64,000 nt of DNA from Blepharisma stoltei (GCA_914767885.1 CAJZBQ010000048.1:434001-498000), one strand, 5' to 3'; positions 44,620 through 56,500 are shown, counted from the stretch's first letter. Notes: generated by a model from the sequence alone, not told the origin. A program made the numbers and translations.

Positions 44620-45507
44620 ATGAGCATGGAAAATCTGACCAGAAACCCCACCGAATTAATCAAAAATGCACAGAATGAATTGAAGAATTTAGAAATTGAG
44701 CTTCAATATGGCTATCTGGGCAGATATGAGCAAGATTTGATCACCAATATCGATCTCAAAAATATTCATTTTACCTCATCTGGTGACTTGGCGCTCAATT
44801 CAATACTAAAATCCCTCGAAGACAAAGGCTATTCCGTCTCTGGCTCAATGATCTCTTACTATTCTTACGAAAAAGACATATATGTCTTTGTAGGTCGCTA
44901 TCCTTTATCACTCGAATCCTCAATCCCCAAAAACGACATAAGGAGCCACTTGATTAAGCTAAAGTGCAGATATATAAATACAGCCGACAATCCTGCTGAA
45001 GAAGCAGGCATTGATGATGAAGATGCTTCAGAAAAAGGAGATCAAGGATCAAGGCGCACTAAAGAAAGAAAAATTGGCTATATCATTGAAAAAGTAGCGA
45101 GATGGAGAAACCTTTATAATGGAACTATTAATGCAAAAGGGGAAACAGTCAGACTTACGCTGGAAGAAGCTGCTGTACAGGTTGGAATTTCAAAAAAATC
45201 TCTGGATGATTATTTGCTTCAGCTCAGGTTTGGAAGGAAATTTGGATTTAATTTTGAAGAGCATAAAGGGGATAAAGTAGGATTATTGAGGGCTTATGTT
45301 AAAAAATATAAGCAGATACAGTCAGAATTAGCAAAATTAGGGCCTGGAGATCAGCTATCGAAAGAGAACTTGGATTTGTTGAATCAAAAAGGAACGCTTG
45401 CTTGTAAAAGCCGGAAGTGTTGCGTGCCACCTCCAGGAGTTCTAAAATTCAATTATCAGCAAGGCTCACAGATTGATAATGAATTTTTGAAGTTCATGAA
45501 CCAGTAA
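44620..45507 (+). CDS. ciliate protein with helix-turn-helix-like segment and Cys-rich tail
   Basis: 295 aa. Residues ~150-220 (KVARWRNLYNG, RLTLEEAAVQVGISKKSLDD, YLLQLRFGRKFGFNF) look like a helix-turn-helix followed by a conserved motif often seen in ciliate proteins of unknown role. The tail has CKSRKCC. A DNA-binding role is inferred only from the motif. Confidence 0.6.
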   Translation: MSMENLTRNPTELIKNAQNELKNLEIELQYGYLGRYEQDLITNIDLKNIHFTSSGDLALNSILKSLEDKGYSVSGSMISYYSYEKDIYVFVGRYPLSLESSIPKNDIRSHLIKLKCRYINTADNPAEEAGIDDEDASEKGDQGSRRTKERKIGYIIEKVARWRNLYNGTINAKGETVRLTLEEAAVQVGISKKSLDDYLLQLRFGRKFGFNFEEHKGDKVGLLRAYVKKYKQIQSELAKLGPGDQLSKENLDLLNQKGTLACKSRKCCVPPPGVLKFNYQQGSQIDNEFLKFMNQ

Positions 45508-45861
45508 ATCAACATTTTTAGAAAATATTTAATAGCAAGATATCATTTTAAGAGATATAATAATTAAGAGTTTGTTAAAGAAATATTGCATTTTCGAATC
45601 TTATCAATAAAATATTCAGCAAATTTCTTTATATAAAGTTAAATTTATTATGAATTGATATATTAAATGTAACTCTTTACTTAAATATCTTAGTGTGCTT
45701 GACATGTGAAAATTTTCTAAGTTGGAAAAAAATTGGTATGTGGATTTATACGAATATTGAGATTTTTAATCTCAAAGTACAGAGAAAAAATTTCGCATGC
45801 CAAATAACTTATGCTATTTTAAGCAAAGGATTATATTTTCTAGAAATAATAATTTAGGAAG
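45508..45861. other. AT-rich intergenic
   Basis: 354 bp; nothing recognised. Confidence 0.6.
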
Positions 45862-47007
45862 ATGTCGCAAAGGAAACCTGCAATAGTAGAACTGAAGCCT
45901 ATCGAAAGAAGATCGTATCCAAATGAGCCTGAGTATCCTGAGCAAATATACTACTCTTCTTACTTCCCCCTTTAAATTGGGGAAAAAAAAATTCAATAGG
46001 AAAATTGTGTCTATGATATAATGATTTTAATTTTATAAAAGTTTTGAAATAATTTAATGTAACAAGTGGGATAGATTTTTTTTTTTGGAATTAATTCTTC
46101 AATTAAATTTAAAGGATTGTGCTAATTTTATATTTTTAAAATTTTTTTTCTTAAATGATGAAAATAATATTTTTATAAATTAATTTTGGCCTCGTTTATG
46201 AAAAAAAATACGAGCAGAATGCTATTTAAACAGCTTTGACACTAAATAGATCAAGTTTTATAAAAATAAATCAAAATTTAAATATTGTATCAATTTATAT
46301 TTTTTAATATTTTGAAAGAAAAAAATTTAATATAATTTTTTTAAAAAAAGAAAAATTAACCTCCTTTAATTGGAACAGGATTTTTTGTTCCATTTTAAAG
46401 TAGGGCAGTTAGAATTACCCAGTAAGAGCAGAAGGTTGGAGAGGGAAACTCTCCAGTTGGACTAACTCGAGCTAGTAAAACATCTGGAATGAGGCCCATT
46501 TGCCTAATTCTCCAAGTCTCTCCGAGAATTTCTAAGGAGAAGAGCATAGAAGAATTCAAAATCATAGATCCTCTTCTCAATCCTCCTTCAAATCGACGAC
46601 CTAATAATTTATCTTCCACTCCAAATATTCCAATACCAACCCCGCTTATTCAATCTCATCCTCCATCTCCATCTCCTTATCTCAATACTTCAACACCATC
46701 CTCACAAGCTTACCCTAATCTTTTATCTCCCAGTCCTAATATTCCAATACCCACTCCACAAGCTCCCCCTCAATATTTAGGACAGCTAAGGCTAATTAAA
46801 TGCTCAGTCTGCAGTCTAATGCTACAATGCTCACAAGAGGTTTGCTTTGTAGCATGCCCAAGATGTCTAAATTTGACTACAACTAAACAAATGATACCAA
46901 TGATATGTACATATTGCCGAAAACAAAGTTATTTCCCAATAGATGCTATCTCAATACGATGCTTCTGTGGGGCTATGTATTCAAATCCATATCTAAGAGC
47001 CAATTAA
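45862..47007 (+). CDS. LSD1/ribbon-type zinc protein, split by a class A IES and a likely 16-nt intron
   Basis: With pieces 45862-45962, 46418-46455 and 46472-47007 the frame is 224 codons. N-terminus MSQRKPAIVELKPIERRSYP; middle Pro/Ser-rich; C-terminal Cys pairs CSVCSLMLQC, VACPRCLN, CTYCRKQ and CFCGAMYSN, typical of zinc ribbons. The proposed 16-nt intron is GTTGGACTAACTCGAG (46456-46471). The IES edge needs the second TA at the right side (see findings). Function unknown. Confidence 0.6.
45963..46417 (-). mobile_element. class A IES (module X2), 449-455 bp, TTA-bounded
   Basis: Left TTA (45960-45962) then CTTCCCCCTTTAAATTGG; right hairpin (TTAATTGGAACAGG..., inverse TTGTTCCATTTTAAAGTAGG) then GGCAG and TTA (46409-46411). 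A second TTA follows at 46415-46417. The sub-terminal module is the AATTGGAAC type (X2). Confidence 0.8.
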
Positions 47008-47023
47008 TTATGCTAAATTAAAA

Positions 47024-48807
47024 TTATATGGCTTGCTTTATATTTGATAATTTCACACTTGGGCGAAGGGCGAATAGCCTTAATGCTGAGGCTGGGTCAG
47101 TAGAGCCTGAAAGTCCAATAATATTTTGGATACCTCTAATCGTGTTCTCCTGCTCCGGTTTTGCTAACTCCCCCCCCCCCTCCGTGAGCGAACAAAACCA
47201 TTAGAAAAATCGCCATTTTTTGACCAAAAACCCACCCTCCGTGAGTGAACAAAAATTTTTTTAATAGAAAAAAAATTTTAATGGAAAAAATTTTGATATA
47301 TAAGTGATAATTAGTATAATGAAATCTAGAGCTAATTCTGTTTAATTTTAAACAAATTGCGTTTTAAAACATAAATTTTGCAAATAAAATTAATATTTGC
47401 TTCCCAATTTTTGCAAAATTAGGATTTTTTTAAATTTCGAAAAAAATATTTTTTATAAAATTTCTCTATATAAATTTTTTAAAAAAAAAAAAATTAACCC
47501 CCCTCCGTGAGCGAACAAAATTTTTTTTGTTCGCTCACGGAGGGGGGGGGGAGTAAGTTTTCTACCATCTCTGCAACGTTCTTGTGAAGGTTCTTAATTT
47601 TTCTGACAAAATTAAACCCAGCAGTGAGGGCTTTTGAAAATGTTTCAGCTTCCAATAAAAAATTGTTGCTTTTTTTAATTGTGTGGCCATTTGACATGCT
47701 GTGCTGTTTTAAGCCTACTTGTACATCAGCCAGCGCCTTTTTCAATACCAGCATTTGTGGGATAGCTCTTTGTAAGCATAAAGAAAAATCATTTCAATAT
47801 TTCGCTCCTTCTAACGCTTCATTTTCTAGAAGGTCTAAATTGAAGTCAATATATGGAAAAGAGCTGAGGAAAACCATTGCAGTTTTTGCATTAGGAGAGC
47901 TTGATACGATCAATATAAGTGTCGTTATGACAACTTTTATGCAAGGACACTTAGTATAAGCACTAAACTTCTCTGCAAATTTCAGCAGATTATTATATCC
48001 TTCAAGTAGAGATATAATATTACCTTCAATATTTTGTAAATGGTCAACTAAAGCTACTGTGGCTTCATCAAGGATTGGGAGACCTGATTCACTAGGATTT
48101 AAGGCGAACATGCATTTATAAGAATCCTTATCGACTCGGATTTGTAAAATCTTCTCGTGTCAGTTTCGAAATGCTGACTCCCCCCCACCTCTGTGAGTGA
48201 AAAAAACCCATGAGAAAAATCGCCATTTTTTGCCCAAATACCCACCTTCCGTGAGTGAACAAATTTTTTTTAATAATAAAAATTTTTTTATGGAAAAAAT
48301 TTTGATATATAAGTTATAATTAGTATAATGAAATCTAGAGCTAATTCTGTTTTAAATTTTAAGCAAAATGCGTTCTAAAACATAAATTTTATAAATTAAA
48401 TTAATATTTGCTTTCCAATTTTTGCGAATTAGGATTTTTTTTTTTAAATTTCGAAAAAACATTTTCTATAAAATTTATATATAAATTTTTTAAAAAAAAT
48501 AAAAAATTAACCCCCCTAGTGAGTGAACAAAATGTTTTTTTCACTCATGGAGGGGGGGGAGTGAGTAATAAGCTTTGCTGTCAGTAAGCTGTTGTTGAGC
48601 TCCATTTTTGGAGTTTATAAAAGACAGATGGTAGTAGTCCAGGGGATCTGGATTAGAATAAATATACTTTGCTACCATTTCGACGTTTTGCTCTAAGAGG
48701 TCGTAGGATTGGGGTATTATTGGAAGGCTAAAGGTTTCATCTCTTATTAAAAGCTGAACTTTTTTGGGTGAGTAAATTTTGTTTGGTCTGCGGCAGTCAT
48801 TTCCCAT
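47024..48807 (-). CDS. MGND-start hypothetical protein, split by two class A IESs
   Basis: Joining 47024-47167, 47557-48177 and 48565-48807 (minus) gives 335 codons in one frame, starting MGNDCRRPNKIYSPKKVQLL. The body is helical (LVDHLQNIEGNIISLLEGYN, KFAEKFSAYTKCPCIKVVIT) and resembles no family I know. TGA is Trp twice. Both junctions restore the frame exactly. The stop is 16 bp from that of the convergent zinc-ribbon gene. Confidence 0.8.
47168..47556 (-). mobile_element. class A IES (X1), 389 bp, TAA repeats
   Basis: TAA at 47165-47167 and 47554-47556. Almost the same sequence as the copy at 34612-34996, hairpin at the right. Removal joins VENL to AKPEQENTIRG. Confidence 0.93.
48178..48564 (-). 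mobile_element. class A IES (X1), 387 bp, flanked by TGA instead of TTA/TAA
   Basis: Left GCTGA then CTCCCCCC; right GGGGGGAG then TGAG. Flanking repeat is TGA (48175-48177, 48562-48564), so no TA at the boundary. Removal joins KAYYS to AFRNWHEK in frame. Confidence 0.88.
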
Positions 48808-49249
48808 TTTAAATATTGTGTATCAGATTACTTTTGAATGAATAAAGAGAATTAAGCTAAATAAAGAAGAGTTGATTTTTAGAGACATTATTGATTTTAT
48901 TCAAGTAAAAATGTTATCGCTCAATTTTATTTTGTAAAAAAATAATATCCCATTATTGTTTTAGGAAATAAAAATTGAGAATTCAATCATGCTTAAGAAA
49001 AATAAAGACTTCTGAAATTCTTTAGAAAAGAATTAATCTTTTTTATCTTAATTTACCTTCAAACCACATTAAATATTTATTCAATTAGCTTTATAGTAAA
49101 TAAAATTATCATAAAAATTTTATAAGTTGGCTAAAAATACGAGTATTCAAGATAAACAATTTTAAAATTTGACTTAATATTAATTGTAATAAATTCTAAT
49201 ATTTATCCGGAAATAATTCAAGATCCCCCATCCTCTTATAATTTAAAAA
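48808..49249. other. AT-rich intergenic, divergent promoters
   Basis: 442 bp; nothing recognised. Confidence 0.6.
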
Positions 49250-49651
49250 ATGGATTTAAGCTATATCATTGATCAAGACATCGAAAAACTCAGCAAACTT
49301 GAAGAGCTTGGCTGCGACTTAGACGCTTTATTACTCATTGCCAAAGACTCCCTTTCTCTATGTGATGAGCTTGGACTGAACTCTAAGCAGTCAGCTGAAT
49401 TTTTGGTGCGTTTAAAAAGGGTTTACGATCAAAACCAAGGAATAATGCCAGAACCTGATTTAATCTTATATGAAAACAGCAAAAACCAAGCAAGCAGACT
49501 TAGCGTTGAAAACAAGGTCACAGGAAACACAATTTTCTTTAGATTGGAAAACCCACAAAAAGAAACATTTATTTGCGATGTATGCAACGAAGGGGGATTA
49601 ATAAAAACTCAGGCAAAAACCCACGTCTCTGAAAAGCATAATACAAGTTAA
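49250..49651 (+). CDS. small protein with UBA-like start and C2H2-like end
   Basis: 133 aa. Helical N-terminus (LSKLEELGCDLDALLLIAKD) and a C-terminal FICDVCNEGG ... THVSEKH, the spacing of one C2H2 finger. Function unknown. Confidence 0.55.
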   Translation: MDLSYIIDQDIEKLSKLEELGCDLDALLLIAKDSLSLCDELGLNSKQSAEFLVRLKRVYDQNQGIMPEPDLILYENSKNQASRLSVENKVTGNTIFFRLENPQKETFICDVCNEGGLIKTQAKTHVSEKHNTS

Positions 49652-49660
49652 TTTTAAAAA

Positions 49661-50353
49661 TTATTGTTTGATTGTTAGTTTCGAAATTCTTCCTTGTTTT
49701 TGTTTTATTATTGGAGAGGTTTTGGAGTATTCTGAAATAGGCGGAGATATCGACGGTAGTTGCTGCTTTAAATCTTCAATTATCGCTTTTTGTTTCTTCC
49801 TAATTTCTTCTGAGCGCTCATATGATTGAGTAAGAAGTTCAAAATCTTCTCTTAGAGTTCTTAGCCTAGGTTTTAGATTTTTACAGGAAATAATTTCGTT
49901 TTTTAGCTTTAAGTTTGATTTTCGTAACTTTTCATTTGATTCTATTTCATAATTTAATTCTTCTGTAAGCTCATTAAATATTCGGTGAAAGCTTTTTTTC
50001 GGCTTTTTAGATTTTTTAGGAGTTTTGGGCTTTTTATAGTGGAAATCATAGGGATCTTCAAACTCAACTTTGGATTTCGATTTTTTAAGGCTTTTTTGGA
50101 ATCTTGGGGTATTCTGGATGCTTTTAGTAGGTTTTAGCTTTTGCTCGAGTGAGATGATTTTTTCTTGAAGTTTTTCTAGCTCATTTTTAAAGGTCGCTTC
50201 AGAGATTGAAAGTGATTGGTTACTTGTGATAGTATTTGAGACTGACTTACTAGGAGAAAATAGCTCAGACTTCAAATTGAAAACTTCTAAGCCTTTATCA
50301 AGTATTGAATGCAATTTTGATTCTTGGTCAGCTGAGATTTCAATTGATACCAT
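49661..50353 (-). CDS. coiled-coil protein
   Basis: 230 aa. Lys-rich (KSLKKSKSKVEFEDP, KKPKTPKKSKKPKKS) with coiled coils at ~60-85 and ~130-200. Converges on the previous gene with 9 bp between stops. Confidence 0.65.
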   Translation of the reverse strand: MVSIEISADQESKLHSILDKGLEVFNLKSELFSPSKSVSNTITSNQSLSISEATFKNELEKLQEKIISLEQKLKPTKSIQNTPRFQKSLKKSKSKVEFEDPYDFHYKKPKTPKKSKKPKKSFHRIFNELTEELNYEIESNEKLRKSNLKLKNEIISCKNLKPRLRTLREDFELLTQSYERSEEIRKKQKAIIEDLKQQLPSISPPISEYSKTSPIIKQKQGRISKLTIKQ

Positions 50354-50609
50354 ATTTTAATAACTCAAGGCAAAATAATAGGATTAATCGTTATACTTAG
50401 TCTGTGTTTATAATTCAAAATATAAAAATTCTTTCATATAATATTAAAATATTTAAAATTTGGTTGCTATACATTTTAATGAGCACCGTTTTTTAATTAA
50501 ATATTTTTTAATTTTTAAATTGAAATCATTGGGCAGTATAAAGCATTTTCTGACAAAAACATTAGAATTTTTTTTAAGCTGTTACTTTTTATTTGATATT
50601 AACAAATTT

Positions 50610-51077
50610 TTAATTTACTATTAATCGTTGAATTTTAAATCTCCCTAAGTGTTCCTCAAAAATTTTTTCTTTCAGCTTAAGTTCATTAGATACGATTTGG
50701 CATTTTAAGCCTCTAGAGCTATTTTTGCCAGCATTTTCTCCTTCCATAGCTTGATACAAAAAATCACGCTGGCTCCCCAACATAGCAGACATTTTAGAGT
50801 TCACTTCTTGAAATACGTCGCTGTAGCTATTTACAAAAGGTTCTTTATACATATTATCACAATTTACATGCTTTTTGGCAACTGAGTCTTTGAAAGTGAC
50901 TTGCTTTTTAGGCTGAATGACTTTTTTTTCTTCAATCACTTCAGAGAGACTTACAATTCTTTTTTCAGTTCCCATGATATCACTTTTAGTGAAATCAGCT
51001 GTTGGAAATGAGTTGCACTTTTTAAGAATTGAGTTAAGTGATTGTGCTCCAAGTGATGATTTTAAAATTTGTGTCAT
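50610..51077 (-). CDS. small tandem-family protein, member 1
   Basis: 155 aa. Layout shared with the next three family members: LNSILKK near the start, QVTFKDS in the middle, then a core EVNSKMSAMLGSQRDFL. The first two motifs recur in member 3 (LHSILKK, HVSFKDL), the core in all four. No known family; all four are on the minus strand within 11 kb, so local duplication is likely. Confidence 0.7.
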   Translation of the reverse strand: MTQILKSSLGAQSLNSILKKCNSFPTADFTKSDIMGTEKRIVSLSEVIEEKKVIQPKKQVTFKDSVAKKHVNCDNMYKEPFVNSYSDVFQEVNSKMSAMLGSQRDFLYQAMEGENAGKNSSRGLKCQIVSNELKLKEKIFEEHLGRFKIQRLIVN

Positions 51078-51398
51078 ATTTTTTATATTAGCTAACTCAG
51101 AACACGAAAATATGGTTGAGATGGGATAAAATTAAAAAATTAATGAGTTGTCTATGCTAATAGCTAAATTTTTAAAAAATATAGTCCCATAAGGTGACTC
51201 ATTTCAGTTTTTTATATCAAACAACTTAAGCTGGCAAATGCCTTTTGCTGTAAAATGCCAATTTGAGTTGAATATTAAAAAAGAGATAGTTGCGATGAAT
51301 TTTCTTCTTTCTGATAGCAATTAGCATATCTGAGGTATAAACACAATAATATAATATAATTAGTATATTAAAGCAAAATATTAATACTAAAGCACTGA

Positions 51399-51839
51399 TA
51401 TTCAAAAAATGGCGTCATTCGAATTTTCTGATCTCCCAAACGAAAATTCTCTTCCTCAATTTTTTGATTATGAGTTTGGCTTTCCCCAGGGAATTTAACC
51501 CGGCAATGATAGGGCTTTAAGTTCCTGCGGTGCGCGACGCAGGACTCCTGTCCTCAGGATTCGAATTTTCTGGAAGGATTCCGCCAACTCCAGGCGATGG
51601 AGACTGGGACCTTTAGGTTGCCTGACAGACCCAAGTTGGTTCTGCCTGAGAGTCGGAAGGATGGCCGTCGAAATCCGAACGCCCAAGCCGATGGGACCAT
51701 TCAGCCTTGAAGCCAGTGGTAGCACGGGCATTTTGGTGGAGCGGGGAAACCCAGAAGCGGGACGAAGCCCGTGCGAGCAATATGGTATTGGACGTTAAGC
51801 GTGAATTAATTTAAGTAATTAAGAATACTGAAGCACTGA
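51399..51839 (+). mobile_element. class C insert, 441 bp, 16-bp duplication
   Basis: AATACTAAAGCACTGA (51383-51398) and AATACTGAAGCACTGA (51824-51839). Plus orientation: the 3' end reads TGGACGTTAAGCG then an AT-rich tail ending TTAAG, matching the minus-strand insert at 16647-16819. Its first 90 bp contain a short open frame from 51409 (MASFEFSDLPNENSLPQ...) that ends at the GC-rich part, possibly a captured gene start. Confidence 0.75.
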
Positions 51840-52156
51840 CCAGACATGGCTTTTTTGGTTTTTTTTATTTGCGAAAATGTATATTTTATGTTATGATTAA
51901 CTTTAAAAAATCCCATAAACTATCAGTTGAGATTTAAGACTTTAACTTATTCTAATTGAAATAGAATCTCTTAATAATATCAATTTGCTCAAAGCTGTAT
52001 TAAATTCATAAGAAATCAGTGTGAATACATTATTACCTCATCCATTTTTGCATTTTTTATTATGGCTTAATTACTGATCATTTTATTAAATAGCCTATAA
52101 TCAATTAGCTTAAATTGGTAATTCAATTCATTATAAACTGCAGCATTTGCAATCTA

Positions 52157-52439
52157 AGGATCCCCCCACCTCATTTGTCCAATTTTTTAGGACCTCATTT
52201 GTCCAATTTTCTAGTTAAAATTTTGATAGTAAAAAAAAATTTTCAGGACCTCAATTGTCTCATTTTCTAGCTATTTTAAAGTAAAAAACTAAAATTTAGG
52301 ACATTCGAAAAAATCAAAAAAAGACTAGAAAATTGGACAAATCATTTTTTACTAGATTTTTGGACAAATGAGGTCCTGAAAATTTTTTCTTTCTTATAAA
52401 AAAAAGACTAGAAAATTTGACAAATGAGGGGGGGATCCT
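52157..52439. mobile_element. TA-bounded MITE-like element, ~285 bp
   Basis: Inverted ends: AAGGATCCCCCC...CTCATTTGTC at the left and ...GACAAATGAGG GGGGATCCTT at the right, flanked by TA. Internally the phrase GGACCTCATTTGTCC and its inverse recur four or more times. Intergenic, a fourth type of terminal sequence. Confidence 0.78.
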
Positions 52440-52612
52440 TATTTTCATAAAAATACTGAAAGATATTAAAAATATCACCAAAATTCCAATATCAATTTCT
52501 AAACTTTAAACTCTCAGAATCTCCTTCATATTATTGACCGTTTTATTGCCTCATCTATAAAACAACTTAAAATTCACTCTTTAATTCATAAATTAATTAA
52601 AACTTATATACT

Positions 52613-53107
52613 TTAGATGAGTACTGAAGCGAAATGCTTTGTCATTTCATTTCTTCTAGCAATATTTTTTGAATTATTCCTATACAATTGTAAGCCTGTA
52701 TCACGATTTCTAAAGTTTTCTATAGATGGTTGCGAATCTATAAGTATTGATAGAACTTCTCTATGATTACTCAGCATAAAAGACAATTCTTCGTTCATTT
52801 TCTGCACAATGAAGTTTAAATTCCCTTTTTTATCTCTTCCCATCCTTCTTGCTCTTTCTTCTCTAGCTTTTGCAGAAAAAGAAAAAATCGCTCTAGAGCG
52901 AAAATGATTTTCTTGGGAATTGAAATTTCTCGGTAATTGTGGGGATTTTTCGAAATCATAAGGATGAGAGGAATTCATGATGTCTAAAAAATTTTCTTGA
53001 AGATCACTGTAATTAGACTGTGACTTTATCACATCTGGGTTATAGATCTTCTCTAAGCATTGAGTGTAGTCTTCGAGGTTGTAGATGAGTGGATGCATTC
53101 TTTTCAT
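52613..53107 (-). CDS. small tandem-family protein, member 2
   Basis: 164 aa; core IVQKMNEELSFMLSNHREVL, then SILIDSQPS. The N-terminal half (LEDYTQCLEKIYNPDVIKS) is not alike in the others. Function unknown. Confidence 0.65.
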   Translation of the reverse strand: MKRMHPLIYNLEDYTQCLEKIYNPDVIKSQSNYSDLQENFLDIMNSSHPYDFEKSPQLPRNFNSQENHFRSRAIFSFSAKAREERARRMGRDKKGNLNFIVQKMNEELSFMLSNHREVLSILIDSQPSIENFRNRDTGLQLYRNNSKNIARRNEMTKHFASVLI

Positions 53108-53508
53108 AATGCGACTTTTGTTAGTGATGTTTATAGTAAAAAATTGAGAAAGAAAATGGAGGAGACTCGATCAGAATTCAGATTTAAAATAATATTTTTG
53201 TTTTTTTTTGATATAGTGATAAATATTGCAAAAAAGGCAAAGAAGATATTAAAGATAGTCATAAGAGTTTGGTAAGATTACTATTATTAATTTAGGAAAG
53301 AAGATGGTAAAACAAAAGCACTCAAAGCCTTCAGGCAACTATGAGCAAATTAACTTGAATTTACCCTACATTTCATATCGTGAAAATTCAAGATTTTTCT
53401 AAATGATGACAAATATACACTGGCTTGGATTATATAAGCAAACAGTTTGCTACAAACTAATTAAATCTATTATGTTTATTTATCCAAGAACTTTGTGTAA
53501 CAATTTTC
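53108..53508. other. AT-rich intergenic
   Basis: 401 bp; nothing recognised. Confidence 0.6.
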
Positions 53509-56500
53509 TTAAGAGTCATTCCGTGCTCTAAAGTTTGAAAAGTCTGTTTTGATATTTTTTTTTGTTTCTAACGGCTTTTTTACCGCATAAGAATCAAGCA
53601 ATTCATGAAAATCATTCACATTGTGAAGCCTATTAATGTCGCTGTCATCAATTATGACTGATAGTATTTCTCGTTGGCGGTCAAACATTAATGACATTTC
53701 TGAATTCATCTTTTTAAACAAAAAATCTATGTCAGTCCTATAGCATTCCTTATGAGAATCTTTTACTCCTCCCTTTAAATTGAGACCGAAAAATAGCAAT
53801 TTAATAAAATTTATTGATTCAGAGCGCTATAGCTTGAAAATTCGTATGGATCGCTCGAGCTTTCAAGTTGAAAAAATCTCATTTCTTAAATAGAGAGATT
53901 CACTTGATAGGTGGAAATGAAAGCTTGAACTCTCCATATAGATGCTCAACAATAACTTTGTTTAAATATTATATCATTTATTGCAAATTTTTGAACACTG
54001 TCGTGGCTTGATCAAAAGTGGGAACATAGATTGAAGGTACCAATTTGAAAAGAGACCTTTGTAATTAAAAATAAAATTATCTATCTTCTCACAGTTCCAC
54101 TTCTTCTTATTTTTGGGAGATGAGCCGTTGCAGCTGTAGTCACATGAGCATTGAGCATCCTTATTTGTGCTAATTGGGCTTGAGATGAATCTTTTTTTAA
54201 TTCTGCTTTCATTATGATCTCGCTGAAATAAAGGGTTATCAGGTTCATAGTAGTACGTAAATTGTCTTTAAATAATCTTTTCCTAAGCACCTAAAGTAAT
54301 AGATACTGAGTAAATAATATTTTTGGATTATTCGCAAGTGCTATTCTCACAAATTGGTTCTTTTTGCCTTTGCATCTTGCTGGAGGAAGCTGGACTTGGG
54401 ATCTTGTTAGTAGAGGTATTGTGGACATGTATGCTTATGCAAGAAAGCTAATGGATGTGATTGAATAATCAGGCAAATAATACCTGATATGCTGTAAAAG
54501 CGCATATAGGTTTGCTTTATCATGATTTCCGACGGCCTGAGGCAAAGGAATCTATATGATGTTTACTTCTTGGTAGTTCATATTTTAATTAATGGAAAAA
54601 TATTTCATGTGATAAAATTTTTGGTACGGCAAAATGACTGAAATGTAAATTCTGATAATTCTGATGTAATAACAAAAATGGCAAATGCAGATTATCCAAT
54701 ATACTAGGTAATAAAATAAACTTTGTTGTGATAGAAGTTAGATTTTGCGATTTAATTTAATATTTAATAAAGAAGTTAATAATAAAGTGACATAGCATAT
54801 ACACAATACATATGCACTATTAAAATTTCCATTAGTTAAATCAAAATTCATTCCATTTGCTTTTATTTCACTTATATTTCGTTACAAAACCCCTCACCGG
54901 AACTCGCTCCATGAGGGTTGACATTTTTTTAAAACCCCATTTTTTTTTAATTTTAGATAGTGGAGTTGAAATTCAAAGTAGCATAGCATCTGCACGATGC
55001 AGATGTGCTATTAAAATTTCCATTAGTTGAATCAAAATTCATTAGATTTGCTTTAATTTCCCCTATATTTCAATGCCAAACTCTTCACCGGAACTCGCTC
55101 CATGAGGGGTGACATTTTTATAATAAGCCATTTTTTTTTAATGTTTTTATAATGAAGTTAAGAATAAAGTGATATAGCATGTACACGATGCAGATGCACT
55201 ATTAAAATTTCCATTAGTTGAATCAAAATTCATTAGATTTACTTGAATTATCCCTATATTTTAATGCAAAACTGCTTACCGGAACTCGCTCCATGAGGGT
55301 AACATTTTTATAATAAGCCATTTTTTTTTAATTTTTAAATAAATCAACACTCATTATTGGAATCATCAATATAATCATTTATTTTTATATATTTATAAAA
55401 ATATTAATTAGATTTTCTAGCGCATCTGATTTCTAGTTAATATTTATATATTTACATATTTAAAAAAATGGCTTATTACAAAAATGTCACCCCTCATGGA
55501 GCGAGTTCCGGTGATGAGTTTTGCAATCAAATATAGTGCAAAATAAAGAAAATTGTATGAATTTTCATTCAACTAATGGAATTTTTTATAGTGCATCTGC
55601 ATCGCGTACATACTTTGTCAATTTTGGTTTTAACTTCTTTATTTTAAAATTAAAAAAAAAATGGCTTATTAAAAAATGTTACCCCTCATGGAGCGAGTTC
55701 CGGTGAGGAGTTTTGCAGTGAGATATAGGGAAATTTAAAGCAAATTGAATGAATTTTGATTCAACTAATGGAATTTTTATTGTGCATCTGCATCATGCAC
55801 ATGCTATGTCACTTTGAGTTTCAACTTCATTATAAAAATATTAAAAAACAATGGTGTATTAGAAATATCACCCCTCATGGAGCGAGCTCCGGTGAGGAGT
55901 TTTGCAATCAAATATAGGGCAAATTAAAGGAAATTGAATGAATTTTCATTCAACTAATGGAAATTTTAATAGTACATCTGCATCATGTACCTGCTCAGGC
56001 ACTTTATTGTTAACATCTTTTTAAAATTAAAAAAAAAATGGCTGATTTGAAAAATGTCACCCCTCATGGAGCGAGTTCCGGTGAAGAGTTTTGTATTGAA
56101 ATATAGGGCAAAATAAAGCAAATTGAATGAATTTTCATTCAACTAATGGAAATTTTTATTGTGCATCTGCATCGTGTACATGCTATGCCACTTTGATTTT
56201 CAACTTCATTATAAAAACAGTAAAAAGGATGGCGCATTAGAAAAATGTCTCCCCTCATGGAGCGAGTTCCGGTGAGGAGTTTTGCAATGAAATATAGGGC
56301 AAATTAAAGGAAATCGTATAAATTTTCATTCAACTAATGAAAATTTTTTATAGCGAATCTGTTACTGCACATGCTATGTCACTTTATTTTTAACATCTTT
56401 ATTTTAAAATTAAAAAAAAAATGGCTGATTTAAAAATGTTACCCCCTCATGGAGCATGCTCCGGTGAGGAGTTTTTCAATGAAATATAGGGCAAATCAAA

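Larger units (their letters stand above)
51078..52612. other. intergenic with a class C insert and a TA-bounded element
   Basis: 1535 bp containing the elements at 51399-51839 and 52157-52439; no gene I can support outside them. Confidence 0.6.
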
